From Bacteroidales bacterium (lineage in GTDB: Bacteria > Bacteroidota > Bacteroidia > Bacteroidales > UBA3663), in contig JAFSKF010000007.1 of assembly GCA_017449065.1 (NCBI GenBank), positions 1 through 43,734 of the forward strand: a DNA stretch of 43,734 nucleotides, given 5' to 3'. This document shows, piece by piece, positions 1-8,945 of this stretch (its first letter is position 1; every line of letters begins with the position of its first letter). The notes below the pieces were generated by a model that saw nothing but the letters and a program-made list of their open reading frames with translations, had not been told where the DNA came from and searched no databases. The translations under genes were made by a program, and so were the position numbers.

Positions 1-384
1 CTCCGACCGGAGGGTCCTGTTGTCATAGACCTTGGTCTGGCTGCCAAGGAAAGGATTCTCCAAGGAAGCGAACAGGGAGTCCTGTTCCCGGCTCACGCTC
101 CAGCGGATGGGAGTGAGCCGGCAGATTGAGTCCATGAGTCCGTAGTATCTTCCGATCTCAGGGGAAGTCCGCGTATAGTGGTACTGCATGTTGCGTATCA
201 GGAAACGCGCCGCCTCCAGTTTGCGGGGATCCGTATCATCGGAATAGTGCCGTAGCACCGCTTCCAGCTCTGTCCTGTTCTCGCCCGCCTTTTCCAGGGA
301 AGCCCGGAGCTCTTTCTCTTCCCGGGTCTGGCAGGATGCAAACAGCAGAAGCACTGTCAATACATAAACTATATTAGTCCACAT
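1..384 (-). CDS. Lipoprotein, N-terminal part (runs off the window)
   Basis: The minus strand is open from an ATG at 384 to the window edge (128 codons). The protein starts with a hydrophobic segment ending in the lipobox-like FASC at about residues 15-18, so it is probably an outer-membrane or periplasmic lipoprotein. The following region is charged and helical (REEKELRASLEKAGENRTEL, then RKLEAARFLIRNMQYHY). That pattern resembles the N-terminal region of Bacteroides lipoproteins that carry a transglutaminase-like domain further on, but that domain would lie outside the window and cannot be checked. It starts 3 nt after the stop of the DUF3244-like gene, so the two are probably co-transcribed from the promoter at 777-808. 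The family assignment is inference; the lipoprotein call is firmer. Confidence 0.6.
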   Translation of the reverse strand, partial: MWTNIVYVLTVLLLFASCQTREEKELRASLEKAGENRTELEAVLRHYSDDTDPRKLEAARFLIRNMQYHYTRTSPEIGRYYGLMDSICRLTPIRWSVSREQDSLFASLENPFLGSQTKVYDNRTLRSE

Positions 385-387
385 CTA

Positions 388-738
388 TTACTCAACTACA
401 AAGAAAGTCTGAGAATAGCATACGGAATCCATACATATATTGATACAGTATTCTCCAGAATCCAAAGCTATTGGTAGTTGTACTTCCTCTCCTTCGTAAA
501 TAATAACATAGTTTTGTACTTCTTCTGTTATCACATTATATATAGAGATTGTAAAATCAGCAACGATATTTGAATAAAACACCAATTGCCCATATGAATA
601 ATCAATGGAGAATTGAATTTCGTTTTGTTTTGGAGTTCTTCTAACTGGAACATCACCGGTGTTTGTAACAGGAGGGTCTTCAGCTAAGATTGTACAAGCA
701 CAAAGACTTAAACATAAACCAAGTAATAATTTCTTCAT
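388..738 (-). CDS. Small secreted DUF3244-like protein
   Basis: This is a 116-residue protein with a clear signal peptide (MKKLLLGLCLSLCACTILA). The mature part is about 97 residues, rich in beta-strand-forming residues, and ends with a CINICMDSVCYSQ segment. Size, secretion and the SIDYSYGQLVFY / FTISIYNV / SGEYCINI pattern resemble DUF3244, a small Bacteroidales immunoglobulin-like secreted family of unknown function. A cysteine sits in the signal region, but the sequence after it (TILAEDPP) does not make a good lipobox, so ordinary signal peptidase I cleavage after LA is more likely. It is preceded by its own promoter and followed 3 nt later by a lipoprotein gene. Base composition is clearly more AT-rich than the operon at 2519-10937. 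Confidence 0.6.
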   Translation of the reverse strand: MKKLLLGLCLSLCACTILAEDPPVTNTGDVPVRRTPKQNEIQFSIDYSYGQLVFYSNIVADFTISIYNVITEEVQNYVIIYEGEEVQLPIALDSGEYCINICMDSVCYSQTFFVVE

Positions 739-776
739 AAGGGATTATATTGAACATAAGTATTAAATAAGTGCGG

Positions 777-808
777 CAAAGGTAGCCCTTTTCTCGAATG
801 TTTCCAAA
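777..808 (-). promoter_or_regulatory. Bacteroidota promoter for the DUF3244/lipoprotein pair
   Basis: The minus strand reads TACCTTTG at 784-777 (-7 element, consensus TAnnTTTG) with TTTG at 808-805 (-33 element) and exactly 20 bp between them. The start codon at 738 lies about 30-35 nt downstream of the expected transcript start. Confidence 0.7.
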
Positions 809-812
809 CAAA

Positions 813-861
813 ATAGTTTACAATTGTTGACAACGTTATCTTGTCAACAATTGTAAACTAT
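813..861 (-). terminator. 21-bp perfect hairpin ending the TPR-HTH gene
   Basis: Positions 813-833 and 841-861 are perfect reverse complements (21 bp) around a 7-nt loop. On the minus strand the hairpin lies 28 nt past the stop of the TPR-HTH gene and is followed by TTTTGTTT, as in an intrinsic terminator. The stem is AT-rich and symmetrical, so it could also bind a dimeric regulator, because it ends just 5 bp upstream of the -33 box of the next promoter. Confidence 0.6.
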
Positions 862-888
862 ATATGGATAAAAGGAGAAATGGTTATC

Positions 889-2490
889 TTAGATGCTCAT
901 GAGAAAATCATCCAATTCTTTAGTGCTTCCTTCTATTTGAAACATTTTAGAAAACAATCTACTTCGAATGGCAGAAATGGAAGATTTTTCTCTATGAGTT
1001 AATACAGCAATGTCGCTTGGCGAGAATTCCAGTTTTACCAGTTGACAGATCTTCCATTCAATATCATTAAGCGAATGTTTAGCACGAAGTTGTTGCTCAT
1101 AGGACGGAATGTATTCAGTAAACAGTTCGTACAATGCAGACCAGTCTTCTTCACGCACAACGTATTTCCCGATTAGTGCTTGTCTAAAACATAATACCAG
1201 AGGAGACTGTTTGATGCATTGAATGGCTGTTTTGCGGTTTTCTTCCTTTAACCTCAGTTGCTCCTCTAATAAATGCATCTGATACTCTTGCATTTGTAAC
1301 TGCTCTGCCTTATGTTTCATTTCTTTATCTTGCATCAGCAACTTAGTTGTTTTCTGTTTGCGATAAAAATAAAAACTGATGGTAGAGGACAATAGGACAA
1401 GCATTAGCATAAAAATTCCTATCAGAAATAGCTGAGAACGTTTTTCAGATTCTTTCCAGCGGGCATCGGAAAAATCTTTCTGCGCTTTCATCACGGAGTT
1501 TTTTAAGGATATTGCATATATAGAATCTTGATGATGATGGTAGCGGTTGGAAAATGCTAACGCTTGTTTGTAGTCACCTAATGAAGCATATGTCTTAGAG
1601 GCATAAAATAAGTAATTATTCAATTTTGAAGTAGTGTCGGTTTCTTTCGATGCCAACTGAAGATAATGCAATGCACTATCTTTCTGATGAAGACCGGCAT
1701 AAGTCATTGCTAATAGAGTATTGCTTCTGCTTGTATAGCGAAATGTAGGAATACCTTGAATCGTCTGCAAATATTCAAAAGCAGAGTAATAATTGCCCCG
1801 TGAGATTTCGCATTCGGCAAGGAAAAGTAAACTCTTTGAAAATCCCAATGTGTCTTTTAGCAGAATCGCTTTTTCTTTTGTCTGATTGAGCAATTCTACA
1901 CAAGAATCATATTGATGTTGATTATAATAGGAAATAGCCAGATTTATTTCTCCGTCTAAAATGTACAAAGAATCTTGGTATTGTTGATATTCAGAGAGCG
2001 CTTTTTGCGCGAACAGGAGTTGGTCGGAATCTGTGTTTGGAATACAAAGGAGGAACATTTGAGTGTATATCTGTCCCAACATGAAATGATCTTCAATTTT
2101 TTCTCCTTCATACAGGCTTTCCTTAAACTTCATCATAGATTCGTGGTAAAAACCTGCATTCTTCAGTATTTGAGCGTGTAGGAAAAGAGCCATCATCTTT
2201 TGATAATGATTCCCTTTCTTATAAAAGTAGGCTTCTGCTTTGCGAATACGTGTATCATCTTTACCTTCTTTGTTTAACCGGTATTTACAATAGGTGTCTA
2301 GTAATACATATCTGGATTCAACGCAAAGATTAGTGAACTCAAATTGAGCAATGGAATCAAGAGTTTTTTGTGCGAGAGCAGGGTTATCTCTGACTTGAGA
2401 CTCAATCCGGTCCAATGCAATCTCAAAATCCCGATAGTGAGCACAATTGGCGAAAAAGAATGCAGAAAGAAGGATTAGAACGATTCTCAT
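889..2490 (-). CDS. Membrane-anchored TPR protein with C-terminal HTH-like domain
   Basis: The protein is about 533 residues when started at the ATG at 2490, which gives a signal-like N-terminus ending in FFFANC (lipobox-like). An upstream start at 2538 would overlap the thioesterase gene and add a charged non-signal segment, so it was rejected. Residues about 20-330 are helical TPR-type repeats. A transmembrane helix (LFLIGIFMLMLVLLSS) follows at about residue 355, then a coiled coil and a C-terminal domain with LVKLEFSPSDIAVLTHREKS and ISAIRSRLFSKMF, which resembles a LuxR-like helix-turn-helix. This layout is typical of Bacteroidales membrane-tethered TPR regulators; targets cannot be inferred. 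It begins 28 nt after the thioesterase stop with no visible promoter between, so it may be the last gene of the lipid operon. Confidence 0.7.
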   Translation of the reverse strand: MRIVLILLSAFFFANCAHYRDFEIALDRIESQVRDNPALAQKTLDSIAQFEFTNLCVESRYVLLDTYCKYRLNKEGKDDTRIRKAEAYFYKKGNHYQKMMALFLHAQILKNAGFYHESMMKFKESLYEGEKIEDHFMLGQIYTQMFLLCIPNTDSDQLLFAQKALSEYQQYQDSLYILDGEINLAISYYNQHQYDSCVELLNQTKEKAILLKDTLGFSKSLLFLAECEISRGNYYSAFEYLQTIQGIPTFRYTSRSNTLLAMTYAGLHQKDSALHYLQLASKETDTTSKLNNYLFYASKTYASLGDYKQALAFSNRYHHHQDSIYAISLKNSVMKAQKDFSDARWKESEKRSQLFLIGIFMLMLVLLSSTISFYFYRKQKTTKLLMQDKEMKHKAEQLQMQEYQMHLLEEQLRLKEENRKTAIQCIKQSPLVLCFRQALIGKYVVREEDWSALYELFTEYIPSYEQQLRAKHSLNDIEWKICQLVKLEFSPSDIAVLTHREKSSISAIRSRLFSKMFQIEGSTKELDDFLMSI

Positions 2491-2518
2491 AATTATTTCA
2501 TTTCCCTGATTTCCTCCC

Positions 2519-2971
2519 TTAAAACTCTTCTTCCTCAATAATGCCGTACTTGCGCTGCCAATCCAGATAGTACTGGGGCTTATCGGTCATGAGGTGCTCA
2601 GTTTCGTCGATGAAGAGCTGCGTGGTGGTGGCGCGGCAGCATAGGGCACCGTCGCTCTCGCGACGCATTTCGTAATTGTAATCCAACCGCGCACCGGGAT
2701 GATATACATAACGGGTGCGAATCACCACAACATCATTCAGCGAAAGCGGACCGTAATACTTAACGTGCACATCCACTATCGGAGCATAGATGCCCGAAGC
2801 CGTAATGTCGGCATAACCGATGCCGGGATAGTGCAAGCCAAACGACTCGCGTCCGTCTTCCATATACTTGATATACGAACCATGCCAAGCCCGGCGCATC
2901 GAATCGATCTCGCTGAACTTGACACGAATCTTAGTAATATCTTCAAGAATTACTTTCTGTTCTGCTTTCAT
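2519..2971 (-). CDS. Hotdog-fold acyl-CoA/acyl-ACP thioesterase (YbgC/FadM type)
   Basis: This 150-residue protein has the 4-hydroxybenzoyl-CoA thioesterase/YbgC pattern: an N-terminal strand (TKIRVKFSEIDSMRRAWH) with an Asp in the active-site position, then GSYIKYMEDGRESF on the hotdog helix and VDVHVKYYGPLSLNDVVVIRT on the following strands. The family hydrolyses acyl thioesters; here it would release or proof-read the polyene-like acyl chain from ACP or CoA. It lies 15 nt after the LolA-like gene at the end of the biosynthetic part of the operon. The usual DxxGVVYH-like motif reads DSMRRAWH, so substrate choice may differ from E. coli YbgC. Confidence 0.8.
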   Translation of the reverse strand: MKAEQKVILEDITKIRVKFSEIDSMRRAWHGSYIKYMEDGRESFGLHYPGIGYADITASGIYAPIVDVHVKYYGPLSLNDVVVIRTRYVYHPGARLDYNYEMRRESDGALCCRATTTQLFIDETEHLMTDKPQYYLDWQRKYGIIEEEEF

Positions 2972-2986
2972 ATTTTTTACCGGCCA

Positions 2987-3637
2987 TCACTTGGCCACAA
3001 AAAGGGAATCAGGAACGTCTCCGTTCACCTTGAAATTCGAGAAGGCATATTCCGTATAGTTTTCGCCTTTCTCGTTCATGCGCACCGATTTCAGTTCCGT
3101 CTTTTTCTGGTCGATGGTAACCACGAACGAAGAGAACAGCATCTTGCGCTTCTGCTTCGGATCGGTAACAATGGGCGTGATGGTCAGCACCACCAGATCG
3201 CCTTTCTTCTCCATATCCACATCCGCAATGTCCGACAGATCGACATCACTTTCCTGTCCGGCACTGAAATTCTGCATCAGGGTCTTCAATGCCTCAAACT
3301 GGCTGTTTCCGCTACCGTTTACGGTCTGCTTCTTGCCGTCCTTCACCATCGTGAAGTTCTGACCGTCCATCAGCAGGAGATCTGCACCGTCGTTAAACGA
3401 CATGGTCATCTTCGAAGGTTTCTTGAAATAGAATTTTCCTTTCGAAGTAACATCCTTGGTGACCATCGTATTATGCTTGGTCATCACGACATCGGCTTCC
3501 AGCGTCTCCATGTTCTTGAAACGCTCCTGAGCCTTCTGCATCATGTCGGCATCCTGTGCCTGAACCGGAGTGAGATCCGAAACCAAAGGGGTTGCCACGA
3601 GTGTCAGCCCGATCAGCAATGCAAATATCTTTTTCAT
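2987..3637 (-). CDS. LolA-like periplasmic lipid/lipoprotein carrier
   Basis: The protein has 216 residues with a clear signal peptide (cleavage near VQAQD). The mature part follows the LolA pattern: an amphipathic helix (MMQKAQERFKNMETLEADVV), then successive strands such as GKFYFKKPSKMTMSF and LLLMDGQNFTMV. LolA proteins shuttle lipids or lipoproteins across the periplasm. In aryl-polyene and flexirubin-like clusters a LolA-like protein accompanies an MMPL exporter and is thought to carry the lipid to the outer membrane. The genomic LolA is usually found elsewhere, so this is probably a pathway-specific paralogue. It sits 15 nt downstream of the FabG-like gene. Confidence 0.8.
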   Translation of the reverse strand: MKKIFALLIGLTLVATPLVSDLTPVQAQDADMMQKAQERFKNMETLEADVVMTKHNTMVTKDVTSKGKFYFKKPSKMTMSFNDGADLLLMDGQNFTMVKDGKKQTVNGSGNSQFEALKTLMQNFSAGQESDVDLSDIADVDMEKKGDLVVLTITPIVTDPKQKRKMLFSSFVVTIDQKKTELKSVRMNEKGENYTEYAFSNFKVNGDVPDSLFVAK

Positions 3638-3652
3638 CGTCGAGACAAATAT

Positions 3653-4387
3653 TTAGGTATAAAGACCACCGTTGATGCTAATCACATTGCCCGTAATATA
3701 TCCGGCCTCCGGTGAAGCCAGGAAGCCCACCAAAGCAGCCACTTCCTCGGGCTGTCCGAAACGGTTGGCAGGAATGGTCTTCTTCAGTTCCTTCTCGTCG
3801 AGACCCTCCACCATATCGGTCTTGATGAAACCGGGAGCAACGGCATTCACCGTGATGTTCTTGCGGGCAACCTCCTTGGCCAAAGCCTTGGTGGCTGCCA
3901 CCAAACCGCCTTTGGCAGCGGAATAGTTGGTCTGTCCCTGCATGCCCATGATGCCCGAAACACTTGCCATGTTGATGATACGTCCGAACTTATGGAACTG
4001 CATCTGCGAAATGAGCGGAGCGGTCACGTTGAAGAATCCGTTTAGCGTTGTGTTGATGACCGACAGCCAGTCTTCTTCCGGCATCAAGGCCATCAGGTTG
4101 TCGCGACGGATACCGGCATTGTTCACTACGACCTCGATGTATTCGTCCTGATCAGCATGTGCAGCCTGCCAGCCTTCGATGGCAGCCTTCACCTGGGCAG
4201 CATCACCCACATTGAACTTCAGCATTTCGCCATCCGATCCGGCTTCGCGAACCAGCGCCAGGGTCTCTTCAGCCGCAGTAGTGTTGTTGACGTAGTTAAT
4301 GATGATACGATAGCCCATCTGAGCCAGCTTGATGCTCACGGCGCGACCGATGCCGCGGCTACCGCCTGTTACCAATGCATATTTCAT
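3653..4387 (-). CDS. fabG: 3-oxoacyl-ACP reductase, FabG-like SDR
   Basis: This is a 244-residue classical short-chain dehydrogenase. The NADP-binding TGGSRGIG lies at residues 7-14, NNAG near residue 90, the catalytic Ser in MASVSG and the Tyr-Lys pair in NYSAAKGG near 155-159; the C-terminus ISINGGLYT is typical of FabG. It reduces 3-oxoacyl-ACP to 3-hydroxyacyl-ACP in each elongation round. Within this operon it works with the KS, ACP and two dehydratases, so it is probably the pathway copy rather than the primary fatty-acid FabG. It is separated from the upstream oxidoreductase by 90 nt of AT-rich sequence, the largest gap in the operon, but no clear promoter is visible there. Confidence 0.9.
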   Translation of the reverse strand: MKYALVTGGSRGIGRAVSIKLAQMGYRIIINYVNNTTAAEETLALVREAGSDGEMLKFNVGDAAQVKAAIEGWQAAHADQDEYIEVVVNNAGIRRDNLMALMPEEDWLSVINTTLNGFFNVTAPLISQMQFHKFGRIINMASVSGIMGMQGQTNYSAAKGGLVAATKALAKEVARKNITVNAVAPGFIKTDMVEGLDEKELKKTIPANRFGQPEEVAALVGFLASPEAGYITGNVISINGGLYT

Positions 4388-4477
4388 AACTTTTCTGTTT
4401 TTCTGTGAAACAATATTTATATATAGATATTCTCGAATTTTACTGTTTAGACTTTGGGGGCTGGAAAAAGTTTAAAC

Positions 4478-5989
4478 CTATTCGGTTTGGGTAATCTTCC
4501 AGGCCTCCTCTTTACCGATAATTTCTGCCACCGTGAACAGAGACGTCATCGTCACGCCCAGCAATCCGTGCAAGGTCAGGCTTTGTCCGGTCAGCAGCAA
4601 ATTCGGGATCGGGGTCTTGGCAGACAGCAGCGTCATCATCGGATTGTGATAATCCTTACGGACGCCATACGACGACCCGTTAGGGGTCAGCGTATAATCG
4701 CGATAAGTGAGCGGCGTAGAACTGTAGCGGGCTTCCACCATATTGTGAAGCCCCGGAATGAACTGTTCCGCCAAAGCGATGCACTCGTCCGCCAAGCGCT
4801 CCTTGTATGCCTTGTAGTCCTCTCCGCGATGACCGACGGTTGTATGCTCCCATTGGCAGATTTTCTCCCAAGGCAATGGGGTGAGGATGTCCAGGATGCG
4901 GGCGTCCGGATCGTTGGTGACGAAGCCGTTCTGCAACTCGGCATTGTCGGGCACGCGGCAGGAAATGAGCAAGCCGCTGACAGGTCCGTCCTCCTGGAAG
5001 TAGTTCCAGACGTTCGGTTTCACGTAGATGTACTGGTTCCAGTTGAAGTATTTCAGCTGGCCCGGTTTCAGCACCAGCGAGACCGTGTACATGCCGTAAG
5101 TATTCTCCAAGCGATGGATGCGGTTCCGATACACTTTCTTCATCTTCTCGCTCTCCTTCACCAGATCGCAGGTCACGGCAGGGTGAGCATTGCTGATAAA
5201 AAGATCTGCCTCGTAGGTTTCGCCGTTGCCGCATCGGGCAGCCACTAACTTGCCGTCCTTTTCGATCAGTTCCTCCACTTCTGCATTGCAAATCAGTTCA
5301 CCACCGAAAGCCTTGATGCTGTCCAGCAGTTTATAGACAATCAGGTTGCCGTCGCCCTTCAGACGATAGCTGCCCTGCACGAAACTGTTGTTGGCCTGTG
5401 CGAAATTATAAAGAGGTAAAGTCTCTTGTGCCAGTTCCATCTTCAAAGACGAACCAGAAAGCACATTGATCAGCAGTTCGTCGCTGAACGTGGTGTGCAG
5501 ATATTCGTAGGTGCTGGCACCGAACAGCGAGGTGGTGAAGAAGTCGGTCACGTCGCGCGGCATGATGGCATCGAACAGATGGTTGCCCACCTCCTTCATC
5601 GTCTTGGCGTAGTTCTCCAGACCGGCACGCTGCGACGGGAAATCCTTCGCCAGCGTATTGACGAAAGCTTCGTGTCCTTCTGCATAGCTGAACGTGCGGC
5701 CTCCGATAGTCACACGGTCGAAACCGGAGGGTTCGAGATGCACCCAAGGCAGCTCCATGAGACCCATATACTTGAACGACGAGTACAGACAATCGCCCAC
5801 ACCCAAGCCGCCCACGTAGTGCATGCCGGTATCGAGATTCTCCCCGTGACGGCGATAGCTCTGCATACAACCGCCCGGCTGGGCCTGACGTTCGAGAATC
5901 AGCACCTTATAGCCTCGTTTCGAGAGGATGTAGCCACATTGCAATCCTCCCAATCCGGAACCGATGATAATGATATCGTATTTGCTCAT
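4478..5989 (-). CDS. FAD-dependent oxidoreductase, phytoene desaturase/CrtISO-like
   Basis: The protein has 503 residues and begins with a dinucleotide-binding Rossmann motif (IIIGSGLGGLQCGYILSKRG, then VLILERQAQPGG), as in CrtI-type desaturases, carotenoid isomerases and retinol saturases. The C-terminal part contains the substrate/FAD closing region (LLLTGQSLTLHGLLGVTMTS) found in these enzymes. Related genes occur in flexirubin- and aryl-polyene-like clusters and may desaturate or isomerise the conjugated chain. No N-terminal signal is present, so it is cytoplasmic or peripheral on the inner membrane. It starts 25 nt after the MMPL exporter gene. The exact reaction is unknown; saturation, desaturation and cis/trans isomerisation are all possible. 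Confidence 0.8.
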   Translation of the reverse strand: MSKYDIIIIGSGLGGLQCGYILSKRGYKVLILERQAQPGGCMQSYRRHGENLDTGMHYVGGLGVGDCLYSSFKYMGLMELPWVHLEPSGFDRVTIGGRTFSYAEGHEAFVNTLAKDFPSQRAGLENYAKTMKEVGNHLFDAIMPRDVTDFFTTSLFGASTYEYLHTTFSDELLINVLSGSSLKMELAQETLPLYNFAQANNSFVQGSYRLKGDGNLIVYKLLDSIKAFGGELICNAEVEELIEKDGKLVAARCGNGETYEADLFISNAHPAVTCDLVKESEKMKKVYRNRIHRLENTYGMYTVSLVLKPGQLKYFNWNQYIYVKPNVWNYFQEDGPVSGLLISCRVPDNAELQNGFVTNDPDARILDILTPLPWEKICQWEHTTVGHRGEDYKAYKERLADECIALAEQFIPGLHNMVEARYSSTPLTYRDYTLTPNGSSYGVRKDYHNPMMTLLSAKTPIPNLLLTGQSLTLHGLLGVTMTSLFTVAEIIGKEEAWKITQTE

Positions 5990-6014
5990 GTCAAAAAAAT
6001 GTTCTTAGGTCCGA

Positions 6015-8528
6015 TTAGTTGCTGGCACCTTTCTTCGGATTCATCTTGCGGAACAGGAACGGCTGCACCACATAGCTCAGCACCACCGCACTCACCATAC
6101 CGACCAAGGTGGCAAAACCGATGCTCTGGACGGCAGGATGCTCTGCAAATACCATCGACGAAACCGTGACAATCAGCACCACTGCGGAGAAGAGCACCGC
6201 CGTCTTGTGGTAGGACAACAACAGAACATCGTCTTTGCTGCCTAACAGCCCGTTCATCACAAAAATCGAATAATCGACACCGATACCGAAAATAAAGGTC
6301 GAGATGATGATGTTGACCAGATTGAACTGATGATCGAAGATGACCATGGCACCTAAAACCACTAACCAGCTCACCAGGATAGGCAGGAAGCCCAGAATGG
6401 TATGCTTCCAGTTGAAACCGAACGAGAACAGGAGCACCAGGAACACAAAACCCATACTTACCCATTGCAGCACGTTGAAATCGGAGTTCAGCTGGCGCAA
6501 GGTGTCGGTGGTATAGTAGTAGGTGTCGAGTACCATCATATTCGGACGTGGAGCAATCGTAGCACAGATCTTGTGGTAGTCGGTATTGTCGCTGCGCACC
6601 GAATCCATCTCGCAGATGACCGAGGTGAAGCACAGGAAATCGCCACCATGACTCTGTTCCATCAGGGTCGATTGGAAGCCAGTAGGAATGATGCCGGATT
6701 CGTAGAGAGCCTCCGGCTGATAATCGGAAGTGGCGGCTTCGAAGAAAGGTTCGAATGCCTCCGGACGAAGATCTGCCTTCGGAGCCGTCTGCTTAATCAG
6801 CTGGCGCACTTTGTCCAGACGCTCCTGATTCCAAAAGGCGTGCCAGGCATCGATGCGAACCTGCTGCACATTTTTCGGAACAAACAGGGCATCGGTTCTT
6901 GTGTAGCTCTTCACTACGCCCTCAGCCTGCAAAGAGTCGAGCACATCCGCCATATCGGCAAAGTGATTGAGTGCCTCCTCCATCGTATTGCCCGAAGCTG
7001 CAAAATACTGTTGCTTGTTTCCGCTACGGGTTTTCGTCTGATATAAAGTCTCGGAATAGGTCACATTGTCCGACAGATAGCCCAAATTGCGCATATCGTC
7101 GTCGAAGCTGGTGCCCTTCCAGAAGTAGGCACCGATGCAGATGACCACAATCAGTCCGATCAGACCCAGCAAAAGCGGCTTGCGGTCGAACGGATAGACA
7201 TTGATCCTGTCGATTACGGCAAAAGCACGACGGTTGCGCTTGTTCTTCTGCGGGTTGAAGAACTGAGGCAGGAAGATCAGGCTGAATAAAGTGGTTCCTA
7301 CAATGGCAAAGGTGGCAAACAGACCAAAATCCTGCAACAGTTCTGTGTTGATGAAAAAGAGACCCACAAACGAACCGATGGTGGTCAAACAGCCCAACAG
7401 CACCGGCGTTGCCTCGTCCTTCAACACCTGAATGGGATCGCCCACATACTTATAGTGCGTGATGACGTGCAAGACATAGCTCAGCGCCACACCTAAAACG
7501 ATGGCTCCGATGCCCAATGCCAACAACGAGAACTGCCCCTTGATGAAATACATCATTGCCAGACCGAACACCGCACCGAAGCACACCGGAAGAACCAGCA
7601 GCGGAATGGTGTTCCAGTTGCGGAAACAGAAGAAAATAAACAGCAAGACGACAATGAGCGAACCGATCACCGTGCTCCGGATGTCGGCTTTCAGCTGCCA
7701 GCTGTTATAGGCGCCTCGTGCCGGAGAGCCGTGATAGCAGACCTTGACGGCACTTGCTGCAGTCTCGTGCTCTGCGATCATGTCGTTCAGAATAGAGAAC
7801 AACTTGGCGCCGCCTCCCGTATTGGTGGCGGTGAAGTGCGGAGTCAGGAAAACGATGCAGACTGTCGAATCGGTGGTGAAGAAATGCTCGTCGATAATCT
7901 TGTAATTACCGCCCATGCCTTCGCGCATGCTCGCGATATTCTCGAACAGGTTGGCACGCATGCCCATCGGGTCCATCTGAATCAGTTCCGGGAACATACT
8001 TCCTATCGGACTCATCAGGTCTTCGCGGTTCCTCAGCATCTGCTGTTCGAAGTGTTCTTTGGTCAGCAGCGAATCGAATCCGGCATACATCGAAGTATCA
8101 ATATAGGCGGGCAGATTGGCAATCATGAAATCCACTCCGTCCAGCATCATATCCTGGAACGATATCTGACCGAAAATATCGTCCACCAACGTATCGCCTA
8201 CAGCCTCCTTCTCAGCAAGCTTTGCCTGAAAAGAAGCGACGAAACTGTCGCACACACGGATCAGACTGTCTGTGCGCTCTTCACCCGGCATATTGTCCAA
8301 CGCCTCGAAGAGCAGGAAGGTCTTATCTTTGATTTTCAAATCGGCAAAAGCCAACTTGGTGGTGCCGTCCTCGTTCTTCGACGAAGGCAGCAGCTTGTTC
8401 AGGTCTTCCTCCAGATGGATCTGCGCTGCATAATATCCGAAAAAGACAAACAAAACCACCATGAGCACCCAATACGTCACACGGTGTGCCCGCAAGAATG
8501 AATAGATTTTCAGAAATAAACTGGTCAT
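6015..8528 (-). CDS. MMPL/RND-family lipid exporter
   Basis: The 837-residue protein shows the RND layout: one N-terminal transmembrane helix (about 18-37), a large periplasmic loop (about 40-270), five helices (about 275-420), a helix near 452, a second periplasmic loop (about 475-680), and five C-terminal helices (about 690-825). Charged residues within the helices are few; GIGVDYSIFVM in the second half is a recognisable MMPL signature. MMPL proteins flip or extrude hydrophobic molecules from the inner membrane. Next to a LolA-like carrier and lipid synthesis genes, its likely substrate is the finished polyene-like lipid. It follows the dehydratase gene by 35 nt. Confidence 0.88.
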   Translation of the reverse strand: MTSLFLKIYSFLRAHRVTYWVLMVVLFVFFGYYAAQIHLEEDLNKLLPSSKNEDGTTKLAFADLKIKDKTFLLFEALDNMPGEERTDSLIRVCDSFVASFQAKLAEKEAVGDTLVDDIFGQISFQDMMLDGVDFMIANLPAYIDTSMYAGFDSLLTKEHFEQQMLRNREDLMSPIGSMFPELIQMDPMGMRANLFENIASMREGMGGNYKIIDEHFFTTDSTVCIVFLTPHFTATNTGGGAKLFSILNDMIAEHETAASAVKVCYHGSPARGAYNSWQLKADIRSTVIGSLIVVLLFIFFCFRNWNTIPLLVLPVCFGAVFGLAMMYFIKGQFSLLALGIGAIVLGVALSYVLHVITHYKYVGDPIQVLKDEATPVLLGCLTTIGSFVGLFFINTELLQDFGLFATFAIVGTTLFSLIFLPQFFNPQKNKRNRRAFAVIDRINVYPFDRKPLLLGLIGLIVVICIGAYFWKGTSFDDDMRNLGYLSDNVTYSETLYQTKTRSGNKQQYFAASGNTMEEALNHFADMADVLDSLQAEGVVKSYTRTDALFVPKNVQQVRIDAWHAFWNQERLDKVRQLIKQTAPKADLRPEAFEPFFEAATSDYQPEALYESGIIPTGFQSTLMEQSHGGDFLCFTSVICEMDSVRSDNTDYHKICATIAPRPNMMVLDTYYYTTDTLRQLNSDFNVLQWVSMGFVFLVLLFSFGFNWKHTILGFLPILVSWLVVLGAMVIFDHQFNLVNIIISTFIFGIGVDYSIFVMNGLLGSKDDVLLLSYHKTAVLFSAVVLIVTVSSMVFAEHPAVQSIGFATLVGMVSAVVLSYVVQPFLFRKMNPKKGASN

Positions 8529-8563
8529 TACAAAATGCCCTTACCGATTTAAATAATGATACT

Positions 8564-8944
8564 TCAATTTTTGATGACAAAAGTGCCCTTCAGTTCCATG
8601 TAGGAACGTTCAGCATCCTTGATCGACGCTGCCACATTATAGTTCTGCGTGCCTTCCAGACGGGCTACGTTCACCGTCACATCGACCTTCGGGCAGACCT
8701 GTGGCGAAGCAACGGCCGTCAACCGGCACTGTTTGATGGTGTCGATCCGCAAATCCTCACCCGTCAGCAACTCGGCACATTCGCGGATCATCTCGATGTT
8801 GCAAACGCCTGGAGAAACGGGCTTGCCCGGAAAATGACCGCGATAGACATCGCAGTCAGCATTCAGTTCGCACAGGTAAATGGCATCGTTGGCCGACAGT
8901 TTCTCCTCGTGCAATACCGTAAAGAATTTATCTTTCAGCAGCAT
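8564..8944 (-). CDS. 3-hydroxyacyl-ACP dehydratase, FabZ-like hotdog
   Basis: The motif GHFPGKPVSPGVCNIEM matches the FabZ/FabA active-site region (catalytic His before FPG). The longest reading frame begins at a TTG at 8953 inside the upstream gene, but an ATG at 8944, one base after the upstream stop, gives the normal family start and about 126 residues. The enzyme removes water from 3-hydroxyacyl-ACP to form the enoyl intermediate; with no enoyl reductase in the operon, double bonds would be kept and a conjugated chain would accumulate. It forms a pair with the ApeP-like dehydratase immediately upstream. Confidence 0.8.
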   Translation of the reverse strand: MLLKDKFFTVLHEEKLSANDAIYLCELNADCDVYRGHFPGKPVSPGVCNIEMIRECAELLTGEDLRIDTIKQCRLTAVASPQVCPKVDVTVNVARLEGTQNYNVAASIKDAERSYMELKGTFVIKN

Positions 8945-8945
8945 A

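Noticed and set aside
2699..3715. 338-residue plus-strand frame
   Set aside because: It is antisense to the thioesterase and LolA-like genes, which have clear domains; it is His/Arg-rich, as expected of a shadow frame.
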